A DNA stretch of 64,000 nt, taken from NCBI GenBank assembly GCA_963693365.1, contig CAVNZM010000005.1, positions 1,550,001 through 1,614,000 on the forward strand, in the 5' to 3' direction. Every line of letters starts with the position of its first letter. Within the stretch, counting starts at the first letter, position 1. Origin of the DNA: Amoebidium appalachense. Lineage: Eukaryota > Ichthyosporea. This document shows positions 1 through 19,198 of this stretch, piece after piece. Under the pieces are notes generated by a model. That model saw only the letters and a program-made list of their open reading frames with translations. It was not told where the DNA came from and made no database searches. The position numbers and the translations under genes are program-made.

Positions 1-41
1 TTTTCACACTTGAAACTAACCGAACCACTTTGCATCTGCAG

Positions 42-6693
<6,652 letters not shown>

Positions 6694-8064
6694 TGTGCAT
6701 GCGGTAATGAAATGCAAGAGTGGACATCTTGTTGAGTTTGGCTCCGCCTTTTTTTTTCTTTTTTTTTTCCCCCTTTGATTCTGCATGTTTGTAATTTCCA
6801 TTACCGCAAGTCATCTATGGTTCCTTGTGATAGATGGCCTGTGTTGGGGTGAGGGGCAAAAAGGTTGGTGATTTGTGTGTGGCGGTAGTGGCGGTTTTGG
6901 AGGGGGGGGGGTGGGGGGGGAGGGAGAGGGGAGGGGGGGGGGGGGGGGGATTGGGTAAGAGGGGGACATGATATTTAGACACGAGATGTTTAACCACTTA
7001 ACAGACATACATTTACAACCTTTCCAGTTTTTTAGCAGAACTCTTATATCATAGTTGGTGCACTCAGTGTACTAGTAGTATACATGCGCGGTGTCTGATT
7101 GACTCGTGGTTGTGCACAGGCACCCGTAGTAGGTTAGATGGTGTGCATTTAGAGCTCTGTCTGCCTGTGGAAGGCCGATGCTAGTTCTAGAAAGCAAGAA
7201 AATAGCAGCAGCGCACACGTAGCAGTTAGTTTCTAGAACGTCGAAGGGTGCATGCATATTTAGCAAATAATTGCTAGAACGTAGAAGGGTGTGCACGCCT
7301 AGCAAAGGTTTTTTTTGGTTTTTTTTTTTTAAGGGAAATATGAGAAGCGCAAACATAAATCGAGCTTCTAAAGGATACGCGCACATGTCAGACAGTTAGG
7401 TTTTCTAAAAATGATGGAGGATCTGCACATAGCAGTGAGTTTCTAGATCATGTGACTTGTGATCTCCATAAGCAAGCAGTGGGTTGTAACATATGAGGGG
7501 TGCATGCAACCCCAGAGAGATGTGCGGCAGCCGCACAGAATAAAGGTGCAGTGGCTGCTCGAAGGGTGATGGTGTGGCCAGCATAGTGCCGCCCCCCCCC
7601 CCCACCCCCCCCCCACCCCCCCCCCACCCCACCCACAGCTACAGAGAGAAAGGCCAAGAGAAACACTGCACACACACACGCCTGCGCACTGAGAGACACA
7701 CGCACACATGCAAGCACACACAGCTTTAGAGAGAGGGGGCGAGAAACACTGCGCGCGCACACACACGCACTGAGAGACCCCCCCCCCCCGCCCACACACA
7801 CACACACACACAAATACATGTCGCATGGCTTCCCCCTTCCTTTCCCCTCCGCATGTGCTCGACATGTGCAACACAGCACACACACCATGCTCAAGTTGGG
7901 ACGTGGTCTGAGGTGTCCTTCCCTCCCCCCCCTTTTCCGCGCACACACACACACACACACACACCACCACACACACAAAAAAAACCCACACGCGCATGCT
8001 CTGAGGATAAATGTCAGACACGGTTGAACACAGCAAGCCAGACTTCAAGGGCTGGCACCAAAAG
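6694..8064. other. Intergenic, between 3' ends of the channel and myosin genes
   Basis: The channel and myosin genes converge here. The stretch holds purine runs (6900-6960), C-tracts (7590-7630, 7778-7790), CA runs, and a degenerate repeat at about 7185-7480 built on the words TTTCTAGAAC, GAAGGGTG and TGCACA. An AATAAA at 7539-7544 is about 850 bases past the channel stop, too far to assign with confidence. No convincing gene seen. Confidence 0.6.
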
Positions 8065-8070
8065 TTTATT
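8065..8070 (-). terminator. Poly(A) signal AATAAA of the myosin gene
   Basis: TTTATT on the + strand reads AATAAA on the minus strand, about 166 bases after the myosin stop codon, a normal place for a cleavage/polyadenylation signal. Confidence 0.65.
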
Positions 8071-8235
8071 CACAATTCGATCAGACTAACATACTTACGA
8101 ATTAAATCACAATATTCGCGTAGGGGAAGCGGGTATGCCACCCACCATATATGTCTAACTACTATCTAGTGTACCCAACAATCTACCTAACATGTACGGC
8201 ACAAGCACTAATCGGGCATCCTAATAATTGCACGC

Positions 8236-8949
8236 TTAGGCCTCGACGGGCTCCTCGGCCACATCGTCCTCGGCCTTCTGGGAGCGGTTCTGGCGAGAGC
8301 GGCTCAGGCGCTGGGCACGGCTCTGGACGGAGGTCAGCTGGGAGCGCAGCTGCTCGGCCATCTCGGTGGCCTCGTTGACCTCGTTCTGCAGGCGGCGGTT
8401 TTTCTGGCGCAGGCTGGTGACCTCGGCCTCCAGCTCCTCGGAGACATTTGTCAGGTTGCGCACCTTGGAGTTGATGCGGTCGAAGTTGGCCTTGTGCTCT
8501 GCCGCGGCCTTCTCGCTGTCCTCCAGCTGGTGCTGCAGCTCCTTGAGCTTGCGGTCCACGCGCTTGTTCTTGTTGGCCAGGTCCGTGCTCTTGCGCACCT
8601 CGGCATCCAAGTCGCCTTGCAGGCTGGCCACCCGCTGCTCCAGGGGCACCAGCTTGGTGCGCACCTTCTTCTCGGCATCGGCAACGGCTGCCTCCAGCTG
8701 GTTCTTGAGGTCGGCACACATGCGCTCGGCCGCCTGCGCCTTGCTCTCGAACCTGCCGGCATTCTCCTTCTCGGCCTGCGCAGTGTGGTTGGCAGCATCG
8801 AGATCGAGAAGGGCCTGCAGGGAGCAAAGGGGTTAGATCGAGTCACAGGTTGCACACTGCAAAAACATTCGCCTGCTATGACACTACAAATCGATTTTCG
8901 ATTTGGATAGAAGACGTCTTCATGCATTGAATAAGGGGGGGGAGGGTGT

Positions 8950-8988
<39 letters not shown>

Positions 8989-9026
8989 TACAAACCGATT
9001 CGGATGGAAGTCTTCATGCATTGAAT

Positions 9027-9058
<32 letters not shown>

Positions 9059-9170
9059 GAAAGACTAAAGTGATAGCCCGCTTCTGGAGTACGTGTGCTT
9101 CATGTGTTCACGTAGAAGCCAGGAGATGGTTTTGAGTCTTGGGAGAAGGGGGGGAGGGGAGGGGAGCAAA

Positions 9171-9210
<40 letters not shown>

Positions 9211-9366
9211 CAAGAAAGTGTAACTCAAGAAACTGCAGCCAAGCTTGCTTGAAGACAGTACAGACTATCAACGCAGGAAGGTAGAGCTTGAGGGAGGGGG
9301 GTGGTGGTGTTGGAGAAAAAGTGGGAGACAAAGGGTGAGGTGAGGTGGGATGTGTGTGTGGGTTTG

Positions 9367-9399
<33 letters not shown>

Positions 9400-10298
9400 G
9401 GTTACCTTTCTGCACCGGTCATTTGTGGCCTCCAGCTCGATCTCCATCTCCTCGTGCTCCTCCTTGAGGGTGGCAAGCTCGCCGTCCACACGGCGCTTGG
9501 CTTCAGCCAACTGGGCAAGCTGGGCCCGGATGCTGTCAAGCTCACCCAGAGCCTCGTCACGGGCAGCCTCGGCAGACTTGCGGGCGCGGTCGCTCTTCTC
9601 GAGAGTGGCAGTCAGCTGGGAGACCTCCGAGGCCAGGGACGCGGCCTTCTTCTCAACGTCGCGCAGGTGGTTCTGGGCATCGGCAACCTGGGCACGGGCC
9701 TCGTCGGCCTCGGTCTGGTAGTCCTTGGCCAGCTGGGCGGCCTTCTTGCTCTGCTTAATGGCCTCCTCCTTCTGCTTGTCGGACTCGTCCAGGGCGCTGT
9801 GGGCCTCGGCAAGGTCGCTCTCCATCTTCTTGGTCTTGGACGCCAGCGTGGCCTTGGTGCGGCGCTCCTCCTCAAGCTCCTCCTCGCGGTCGCGCAGCTG
9901 GCGGATCAGACCCTTGCGGGCCTCCTCGATCTTCTCGTCCCTCTCTGCGTTGTCCCGGTCCATCTGCTGCTTGAGGGCCTGGATGGACACCTCCAGGCGC
10001 ACCTTGGCATCCTCGCAGGCCTGCAGCTCGTCCTCGAGCTCCTCCATCTCGGTCTTCTGCTCCTCAAGCATCGTCTCCAGCGACCGCTTGGCCTTTTCAA
10101 GGTTGGCCACGTACGAGGCATCCTTGTCGCTGCTGCTCTTAAGAGACTCGAGATCGGCCTGTGGGGAAAAGTCCTCATCAGTAACTGGCACCAGAGAGAG
10201 GGAGGGGCAAACAGTGACGAACCAATCATTCAAAGTGCACAAATCTCGGGGTTGGTTAGAGACGGTGGGGGAAGTATAGTGGCTTTTTTTTTTTTTTT

Positions 10299-10341
<43 letters not shown>

Positions 10342-10366
10342 AAAAGGCATGGGAAGTGAAAAGGGT

Positions 10367-10428
<62 letters not shown>

Positions 10429-11367
10429 GACAGCTAACCTTGAGGATCTGGTTGTCCTTCTTGAGCTGGGCAACCTGAGCATCAAGCTCCTGGTTCTTGG
10501 CCTTGAGCTGGTAGACCTCACCACCCAGGCGGGAGGCATCGGCCTGGGCCTGCGAGCGCTCAGCCTCGGCCTGCTCGACAGCAACCTTCTGTTCAGCGAC
10601 CGTGGCCTCGGCCTTCTTGACCCGCTTGCTGGCATTCTGCAGCTCGTTGCGGGCCGCACTCAGGGCGTTGTTGAGGTCCTCCATCTCCGCCTGGATGCGG
10701 GTGTTGGTGGACACCAACTTGGACTTTGCGGCTTGCGCCTCGTTAAACTGCTCCGTCAACTCGGCAAGGTCACGCTGTGGGGAAAGAAGCAAGCTGTTAG
10801 CAAGTAGAAACCGGTGATGGCACTCAAAACGAGGGGCTAGTGATCCCAAAAGCATCAGCTAGTGAACCCAAAAGCATCAGCACAGCCAAGAAACGTCGAT
10901 ATGGGCGCTACACGTGGACTAGTCGGTACCAAGCAAATACACACCTGCATCTTCTTCTTGCCGTTGTCGGTCTCCTCGAGGGCCTGGCGCTGCTGCTCAA
11001 GCTTGCTCTTGAAGTCATCGACCTGGGCCTTGAGCGAGGACATGGCGCGGTCCTGGCTCTCCTTCTCCTGGTCCTTCTCAACAAGCAACTCGCGCAGCTC
11101 GTCGGTTTCAAGCTCACTAGCCTTGACCTTGGCTTGCAGGGCCAGCTTCTGACGGGTCTCCTCCTCAAGCATAGCCTGAAGCTCCTCGATCTTGGACTGT
11201 GCAATCTTGCGGTCGCGCTCTAGGTTGGTAAAGGCCTGGTCCTTCTCGTCGTACTTCTTGGTCAAGGCCTCGGCTTCGGTTGTAAGCTTAGCCACTTGAG
11301 CAGTTGCCTATAGAGATAGATGTTAAGTTAGCAAAATGGTTGAGCGATAACAAGAAATGGACAGGAA

Positions 11368-11405
<38 letters not shown>

Positions 11406-11515
11406 CTGTGCAGTGAAGTCAAAAACCGTTTATCAGAGGAAAAAAAGAGGTTTATCTTTATTTTATTTTTATATTTATTTTATTTATTTATTATTTTTTT
11501 CTTTTTTTTTCTTTT

Positions 11516-11560
<45 letters not shown>

Positions 11561-11642
11561 TACGTACGCAGTAAATGGTGCCATATTTCATGTTCAAAAC
11601 AGAGGCTAAACGAAACTGAGAGACCAAGGGAAGGGTGGCGTG

Positions 11643-11702
<60 letters not shown>

Positions 11703-12452
11703 GGGAAGGGGGCACTGCCTCCATATTTCAGGAAAGATAAACATACATACCTCAGTAAGCTTTCTGTCGGTTTCCTGCAACTTGCTCTGGCTGTCGGCCA
11801 GCTGCACATCCACAGCCTTCTTCTTTTTGTCGAGGTCCAGGCGGGCCCTTGACTCAGTGTCAAGCTTAACAGTGGTCTGATCGAGGGTCTCTTTCATGGC
11901 AGCCAGTTTCTTCTCCACATCAGCCTTGGCTTTGGAGAGGGTTTCGAGCTCGCTGTCCTTGGCCTCGGTCACTTGCTGCAGGCGCTTCTTCATGTCGGTG
12001 GTGTCCCGTTCATTCTGCTCGGTGAGGTCCTGGAATTTCTTCTGCAGGGTGGCAAGCTCGGCCTCGCGCTTGGCGCGCATGTCGGACTGGGCAGCACCCA
12101 TGGAGGCCTTGTCCTCGATGATGGCCTCGAGGCTCTTGACCGTGGCATCCAGGTCACCCTTCTCCTTCTTGAGCTTGCCAACGGTGGCCTGCTCGGCCTC
12201 CAGCTCCTCGTGCAGTAGCTCGACCTGGCTCTGGAGCTCCCGGCGCTCGCGCTCGACCTTGGACGACTTGGCCTTTTCCTCCTCCAAAGCCGCCTGAAGA
12301 ACAGGTTGTGTTAGGTGGATATAACCTAGAGGGCATAAACATTCACTAAACTCAGAGGGACTCTCTTGATTGAATCCTTCCCCCCCTTCCCCCCCTCCCC
12401 CCCCCCCCCCCCCCCCCCCACCAAAAAAAAACTAAAAAAAACTCAACACACG

Positions 12453-12506
<54 letters not shown>

Positions 12507-12597
12507 GCACCTTCGTATCCCCACCCCGCACCTGTCAGGTCTCCAAACTACCCTAGGAAGATGATATCCTGGGAAAATGGCTTAAACAGCACGGTAA

Positions 12598-12629
<32 letters not shown>

Positions 12630-12662
12630 ACCACCACCCTCACCCCACCCCCACCCCACTCC

Positions 12663-12700
<38 letters not shown>

Positions 12701-13636
12701 TTCCCTACAATAAGCCAGAGCAGACCGTAACGTTCACTAACCTGGGTGTCAGCAAGGTCCTTGATCTTCTTGGCCAACTCGGCCTCAAGCTCGGCCACAC
12801 GCTTCTCGAGCTGCTCGATGCGCTCCTTGAGCTGGCTAATGTCCATTTCCAACTTGCGCTTTGTGTTGGACAGGTCTGCACGCTCGCGCTCCGTCTGCAG
12901 CAGCTTAGCCTCGGTCTCCTCGAGGGTGGAGTCGGTCTTGGCCTTGGCCTTCTGCAGGGCCTTCAGCTTGTCCTCAGTGGCAGCCAAATTGGCCTGGGTG
13001 CTGGTGAGGGAGGCTTCCAGGTTGGATTTCTCCTTCGACAGCTTGGCATTGGTGTCCCTCTCAGCATCAAGAGAGCCCTGCAGTGAAAAATGACATAAGC
13101 ACATCTACAAGGGTAGTTGGCAAGATAGCTTGCATGAGCAATTGGCAAGATAGCTTGCATGAGCGGGGCATCCAAAGGAGACTATTGGGTCGGAATTGTT
13201 TGCAACTTCGTAAATTGGTGAGAGAGGGTATTCGGGGGTGCCAGACACTTGCCTGAGTGGCCTTGACTTTCTCCTCCAAAGAGGCCTTCTCGGCAGTCAG
13301 CTTGTCTGCCCGCTCCTTGGTCTCTGTCAGCTCATCAGTGAGGGCATCCTTCTCCGCCAAAAGCTTCTTCTTCTCAATCTCGAGGGCATCGGACTTGGCT
13401 GACTCCTCCTCAAGGCGGTCCTCCAAGCTCTCAACGTCCTTAATGAGCTGCTGGGTGCGCGTCTGGAGCCGGTCAATCGTGTCGTTGCAGACATCCAGCT
13501 CACCCTGAACTTTGCTGAGGTCACTCTGCAAGGATTCAGATGTTAGTATTATAGAAGATGATTAAGGGTATACAGAGAACAAAGACGCAAAAAAAAAAAA
13601 AAAATATATAGAAATTTTTCTTCTTCTTCTTCTCCT

Positions 13637-13669
<33 letters not shown>

Positions 13670-14306
13670 TTTTTTTTGAGGGGGGGGGGGGGGGGGGGGA
13701 GGAAGGGAGGGAAAGGGGTAAGCTCAAAATCGAAAACAGCCAATGTTTCCCTTTCAAGATTAGGAGCCACCTCATCGAAGAAACGAGTAACAAAAAGTAA
13801 TGGGCCTCACACCTTCAACTGGCTCTTTTCAACATTCAGCGCATCAAACTCCTTGTGGAGGTCCTCGTTCTTCTTGGTCGAGTCGTCGAGCTTCTTCTTG
13901 GTGTCCTCGAGCTCGCGCTTGATGGCATCCTCCTGCGTGACCTTAAGCAGGGGCTGCACACGCACGAACAGCTTCCACCATGACCACGACCGGAGCATGA
14001 GATACTTGCGGCAATTGCGCTGAATGACGGTGACAGCCACCTCGTGATTGGTCATGCGGCGGTAGGCCTTGCGGGCCAGGTAGCCTTGGCAACGGGCCTG
14101 CAGGTTGCGCACGATGCTTGAAAGCTTCTCGTCACGCATTTCCTCCAGCTGGCCCAACACACCAGAGCGGAAGAAGATTTTCGAAGAGCCTGTAGAGGGC
14201 AAACAATAAAGTTAGAAGTGTCGTTTATGCATTGATTACAATTGGAAACCGTGCATTCCAACTAAGAACCAACGCAAACATTAGCCTCTATCCCCTCCCC
14301 CCCCCC

Positions 14307-14337
<31 letters not shown>

Positions 14338-15481
14338 ACTCCCTCCCTACCCCCCTCCCCCCCGAGGGAAGAAAAAAAGAGAGAGCAAAGAAAGCACCAT
14401 CCCCGCCATCATATGGAACCTAATGAGAGCCCCAGAAGATCCCCCCCCCCCCCACTCCCTCCTACCCCCCTCCCCCCCGAGGGAAGAAAAAAAGAGAGAG
14501 CAAAGAAAGCACCAACCCGCCATCATATGGAACCTAATGAGAGCCCCAGGAGATACGTCGACTAGGGGCAAGGACTTACCGATGCGGAAGTTGTCCTTGT
14601 CAAGCTGCAGGCCCTCCAGGATCTTTTCACAGGCTTTGCGGCCGTCCATGAAGCCACGAGGAACCGCCCCAGGGGCAAGAATCTCGTAGCGCTGCTTGAA
14701 ATCCTGGAACAGCACACGGTTGGGGAAACCCTTGCGGCAAATACGGATGCCCTCGAGCACACCGTTGCACCGAAGCTGGTCAAGGACAAGGTTGACGGCA
14801 ATCTTGCCAGGCTTCTTCTCATGGTTGGGGATAATGCAACGGACAAAGTGAGGAGATGTGCTGCGCAGGGTGGTCATGAGATTGTTCAGCGCGTCACGGT
14901 AGAGCTGGCCAACAGTTCTCATCGAGCCACCACGCCTGGCCCGTGCAGCCTCACCCTCGGCCACATCACGGAAGAGGTATCTCATGAACTCGTCCGTTGA
15001 TTTGGACAGGAGCTCCGTAATGTTGTCGTTCAGAGGGTCGGTGTTCTTGATCAGCCAGCCATCACAGGAGTACTCCACCCCACTGGCGTAGTGCTCAACC
15101 TGGAAGCCCGGCACGTCACGCTTGATCTTGCCGCCGAGCTTGGAGAACTTGGGGGTCTTGCCTTCATGGGTCTTCTCCAGCTTTTCGACGAATGACTGGT
15201 CACTCGAGCCTGTAAAAAGGAGCTAGATTAATCGGTGGTCATTCCGGGGTATACAACAGATCACATAGTTCGGACTACTACTTGATGGGTGTTTGAAAGC
15301 CGTGGAATGTGGAGAGAGATGCTCCTACATTACCGCCCCCCAGGAGAGGAGAGGGGGGGGGGGGGGGGGTTGGTTGGTTGGCTGGCTAGAGGGTGCCAAT
15401 AGAGAGGGGGTGTGCATGTGTGTGCACATATTCTCTTCTTTGGGTAAGTGGGTGGGTGGGTGGGTGGGTGGATGTGTGTGT

Positions 15482-15514
<33 letters not shown>

Positions 15515-16983
15515 GTTGTTGGTTTGTTGGTTGGTTGCCTAGGGGGTGCCAATACAGAGAGGGTGTGCATGTGTGTGCAGATCTTCTCTTCTTTGGGTAA
15601 GTGGGTACCCACGGGTGGGTGGGTGTGGGGGAGGGGGGGGAGGGGGGGAGGGGGGAGGGGGGGGGGGGAGGGAAAGCAGAAAGGGATGGCAGGGGGAGAC
15701 AGGTCTGCGTTGTGTTAGAGAATAGGATACATACGTGGCAGCAGGTAGCACTCCTCGTCAAGGAGTGAGAGGATGCCCATGGGCTTCTCGATAAGATCGA
15801 TGCAGGGCTGCAGGTCGAGGCCGAAGTCAATGAATGTCCACTCGATACCCTCGCGCTTGTACTCCTCCTGCTCGGTGATGAACATGTGGTTGTTGAAGAA
15901 CTGCTGCAGCTTCTCATTGGTGAAATTGATGCAGAGCTGCTCGAAGGAGTTGATCTTGAAGATCTCAAACCCGGCAATATCCAAAATGCCAATAAAGGTG
16001 GCCGATGCACGACGGGTGTCAAGTGCCTTGTTGATCTTCTCGACAATCCACAAGAACAGCCTTTCGTAGATGCCCTTGGAAATGGCATTCACAGCGGAAA
16101 CCACCTGGTCAGCTCGCTGGGCCTTGGTGACGACATCGCGGCCCACCTGTGGCAAAGAATCATTTAATTAATACCCTTCAAACACTTGCAGAAACTGGCC
16201 CTTTTGGCAACGCAACAGGGTTTATCTATGGCTTATTAAGTTATAAATGTACACTTTAACAGGTATCTACATGCAAAAAAGAGGTGCCAGCGTTTCAAAA
16301 CGTACCTTCATTCTTGGCTTGAGCAGGGCCTTAGTGTAGTCGGACAAGGGAATGCCGAACAGCTTGCACACCATTGCGGCCTTGGAGTCGTCTGGGAGCT
16401 GTGCCTGGTCGCTTCTGTCATTGACAAACTTCATCTGGCTGCACTTCATGATGCCACCGAGTACCTATGGGTAGGCAGTCCAATCAGCCAACTCCTCAAT
16501 AACAGCAGGACAGGTAGAAGGGGACACAACAACGGACAGAAGCAGAAATACCAGCCACAAAAGTGCACGTATTGGCAGTTTATCATCAGCAAGTCCTACC
16601 TTGAAAATGGCTTTCTGCTCAGCAGGTGAAATGCCGACAGTGGTCATGGCGGAAAGCATGTCCTTGAACTCGGACACGTCGTCGATGCCATCCACCTTCT
16701 GGGAGCTGGGGTCGGAGATATAAGGAATATCCTCGATGCTGTCCAGCATAAACTCGGCTGTTTAGGGTAACATGTTGAAGGTCAGTCTAATAGTCAGCTC
16801 CATGAAGGAGAAGGAATCAAGAAGGAGGAGATAGCAAGAAAGAAGCAGACATACATACTGCATGGAAGGCACAGATCCACACTCCATGAACACATTGTGC
16901 ATACATATTCCGACATACGAGCAAGCAATGTAAACTCGGCAGGTGGTTGGTGTGTGTGTGTGTGTGTGTGTGTGGGGGAGGGG

Positions 16984-17031
<48 letters not shown>

Positions 17032-17275
17032 TGTGGCAGGGGATGGCTGGCAGAGGTTGGTGTTAGGAATGGGTGGGGCTTGGGGTGTGTTTTTCTTTCT
17101 TTCTTTTTTTTGGGGGGGGGGGTGGGGGGAGGGGGGGGGGGATTGTGTTACACAGTCCGCAGGAAAAAAAACTCATGCAAACCAAAAAACACGAGGAATT
17201 GTCCACATTTCGTCTCCCTACTACTTTTTGTGGGTACGTTTTTGGGGGTAAGGAGGGGGGAAAGCGGGCGCCGGG

Positions 17276-17310
<35 letters not shown>

Positions 17311-17395
17311 GGATGCCACACAGTCTGGCAGCGTGTGTGTGCAAATATGGTCGGAGTATCTTGTGTGTGTGTGTGCTCGGGCACGTGTATGGGGT

Positions 17396-17444
<49 letters not shown>

Positions 17445-17534
17445 AGTTGAGATCGGCCAAAAGGAGTGTAGGCTGTTTGAAGCAAATCAGCAGGAAATGG
17501 GTGCCCAACAGACAACAAAGTGAATACCGGTGGG

Positions 17535-17571
<37 letters not shown>

Positions 17572-19198
17572 GGGGGAGGGGAGGGGAGGGGAGGGGAGGG
17601 GGAGGGGGAGGGGGAGGGCTGGGAGGGGGGGGGGGGAGGGGGGGGTCAAAACCATTGTGTAGGCACCTGCTTACTAAATCTCGCAGTTATATCAACAACA
17701 GATATAGTTTTCACAGACACCACAAAATAAAGAGCAGCCACACACCTCTCTCCTCTGCTGATGCCGACTTGAGCAACTGGTAGAAGATGTGGAAGTTGCG
17801 CTCATTTTGACCCTGAGCCACAGCACGAGATTTCTCAAGCAGGTACGTCTCAATGTTACCACCGGAAATATAGCCAGACCGGTCGAACTCGATGCGAATG
17901 AATTTTCCCTGTGAGTTTATGTTAGTTACGTGGGGCTCCGAACAGCACCCAAGAGGAAGGATGTTGGCTGTATTACAGCAAAGCCAAGCAAAAAACACAC
18001 AACTAGTGGCAGCGAAACTAGTTTGGGTACAGCTCACCCGTGCTGCACCAGAAGCATAAGGAGCAGCAGAAGACCAGCATACAAAAAAGGTGATAAAAGA
18101 GGACTTACGAAACGGGAAGAGTTGTCGTTTTTGATGGTCTTGGCGTTACCGAAAGCCTCCAGGACAGGGTTGCACTGCAAAAGCTGCTGCTCTAGCGTAG
18201 CCTGGCTCTGGCCCTGTGATGATCCGGCAGCGATCGTGGCAAGGTACTGAATAACCTTCTTTGTGTTTTCGGTTTTGCCAGCACCAGACTCGCCCGTAAT
18301 CAGAATGGACTGATTCTCACGGTCTTGAAGCATGTCACGGAAGGCAGTGTCGGCGATGTTGTAGACGTGAGGCGGGAGCTCCTGACGGCGCCTGCCCTTA
18401 TAGGCGTTGACTATCTCGTTGGTGTAAATGGGAAGCCGCTTGTAGGGGTTGACAACGACACAGAAGAGGCCAGAGTAGGTCTAAGGGGGGGACAAAGGTT
18501 AGAATCACCGACGGAACACCTGGTACACTGTTAATGTGCTAGTGAAGCTTTTTTACGCACTGAGCACAGATCTTGTTTAGATGTTAATGTACGCAGCCTT
18601 TTCGAGGTAAAGTAGCACTTGTACAATTAGCTACTTATTAGAGAGCCTCGGAGCCTACCACAAATGCAGAAAAGCAAGTGCTCGATTGATAGCGGAAACC
18701 TAGACATTTATCTTATTCGAGGATTGATAGTCAGCCGGACTTATCATTCGAGTCGTTTGGAAAGTGTGGGAAAGGGAAGGTGAAGCCAGGGCAAGTGATT
18801 GCAGCAGCGGAACTGCTGGACGAACATAACTACAAAATCCCAAACTTTCAAAAGTGGGAACTTACATAAATGAGGTTGGACTGGTAGCGGCGTCTCAGGT
18901 TGTCCAGCACAGCAGGCTCGTTCAGGTACGCTAGCTCTGCCATGTCCTCCACCTTGTCGAACTTGGGAGGATTCATCTTGAAAGTGTCGTTGATGTTGAC
19001 GTCTTTGGTTGACCCGTTTGCGAGCTTGACGGTGAGGAAGTCGCCTTTATCGGCAATAATATTGGCGGCAACGAACCCCTCCTGCTCGTCTCTCACCCAG
19101 ATCCATTTTTGTGCCGTCCACTCAGCCTGGGCAGCTGCATCTGCCATAGACAGCTTTTCGATCTGGAGGAGCTTCAGGCTTACGTCTTCGGCAGCCAT
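8236..19198 (-). CDS. Myosin II heavy chain (non-muscle/smooth-muscle type), complete
   Basis: Fifteen minus-strand exons: 19198-18866, 18480-18109, 17908-17746, 16757-16600, 16464-16306, 16146-15735, 15209-14580, 14189-13813, 13525-13253, 13077-12742, 12293-11751, 11307-10945, 10774-10439, 10158-9406, 8814-8236. The sum is 5,787 nt, or 1,928 aa, the usual myosin II length. It is the actin-based motor chain of bipolar filaments in the cytoplasm. Order: N-terminal SH3-like segment, P-loop GESGAGKT (174-181), switch-2 DIAGFE with the relay region (exon 6), actin-binding and converter regions (exon 7), two IQ-like light-chain sites (exon 8, about 770-820), then over 1,000 residues of unbroken heptad coiled coil and a short basic/acidic non-helical tail ending VEA. 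The ATG at 19198 sits in ACCATGG, a good initiation context. Exon 9 is followed by a GC donor. A perfect CArG box lies about 630 bases upstream. Family certain. Confidence 0.96.
8882..9056. repeat. Tandem duplication separated and followed by G-tracts
   Basis: Two diverged copies of CACTACAAA...CTTCATGCATTGAAT (8882-8934 and 8986-9026), each followed by a long G-run, in the last myosin intron. Confidence 0.8.
13078..13252 (-). other. GC-AG intron of the myosin gene
   Basis: Exon 9 ends ...GCCACTCAG and the intron begins GCAAGTGTC. The next exon follows ...CACTGCAG at 13077. Frame continuity (91 codons, then 112) requires this junction. CAG|GCAAGT is the usual context of GC donors. The intron also holds a two-copy repeat of GGCAAGATAGCTTGCATGAG at about 13116-13164. 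Confidence 0.8.
14337..14556. repeat. 116 bp tandem duplication bordered by C-tracts
   Basis: Copies start at 14337 and 14453 (CACTCCCTCC..., then GAGGGAAG, CATCATATGGAACC, GAGAGCCCCAG). They are nearly identical, each preceded by a C-run or C/CA-run, in myosin intron 7. Confidence 0.85.
15369..15632. repeat. Tandem duplication bordered by G-tracts
   Basis: Two copies (about 15369-15481 and 15524-15632) share GGTGCCAATA, GTGTGCATGTGTGTGCA and TTCTCTTCTTTGGGTAAGTG, with a G-run between and around them, in myosin intron 6. Confidence 0.8.

Noticed and set aside
9301-10359. 352-codon frame on the + strand
   Set aside because: Antisense of myosin coiled-coil exon 14 with poly-G ends; Leu/Gly-rich composition is typical of the antisense of Glu/Lys/Ala codons.
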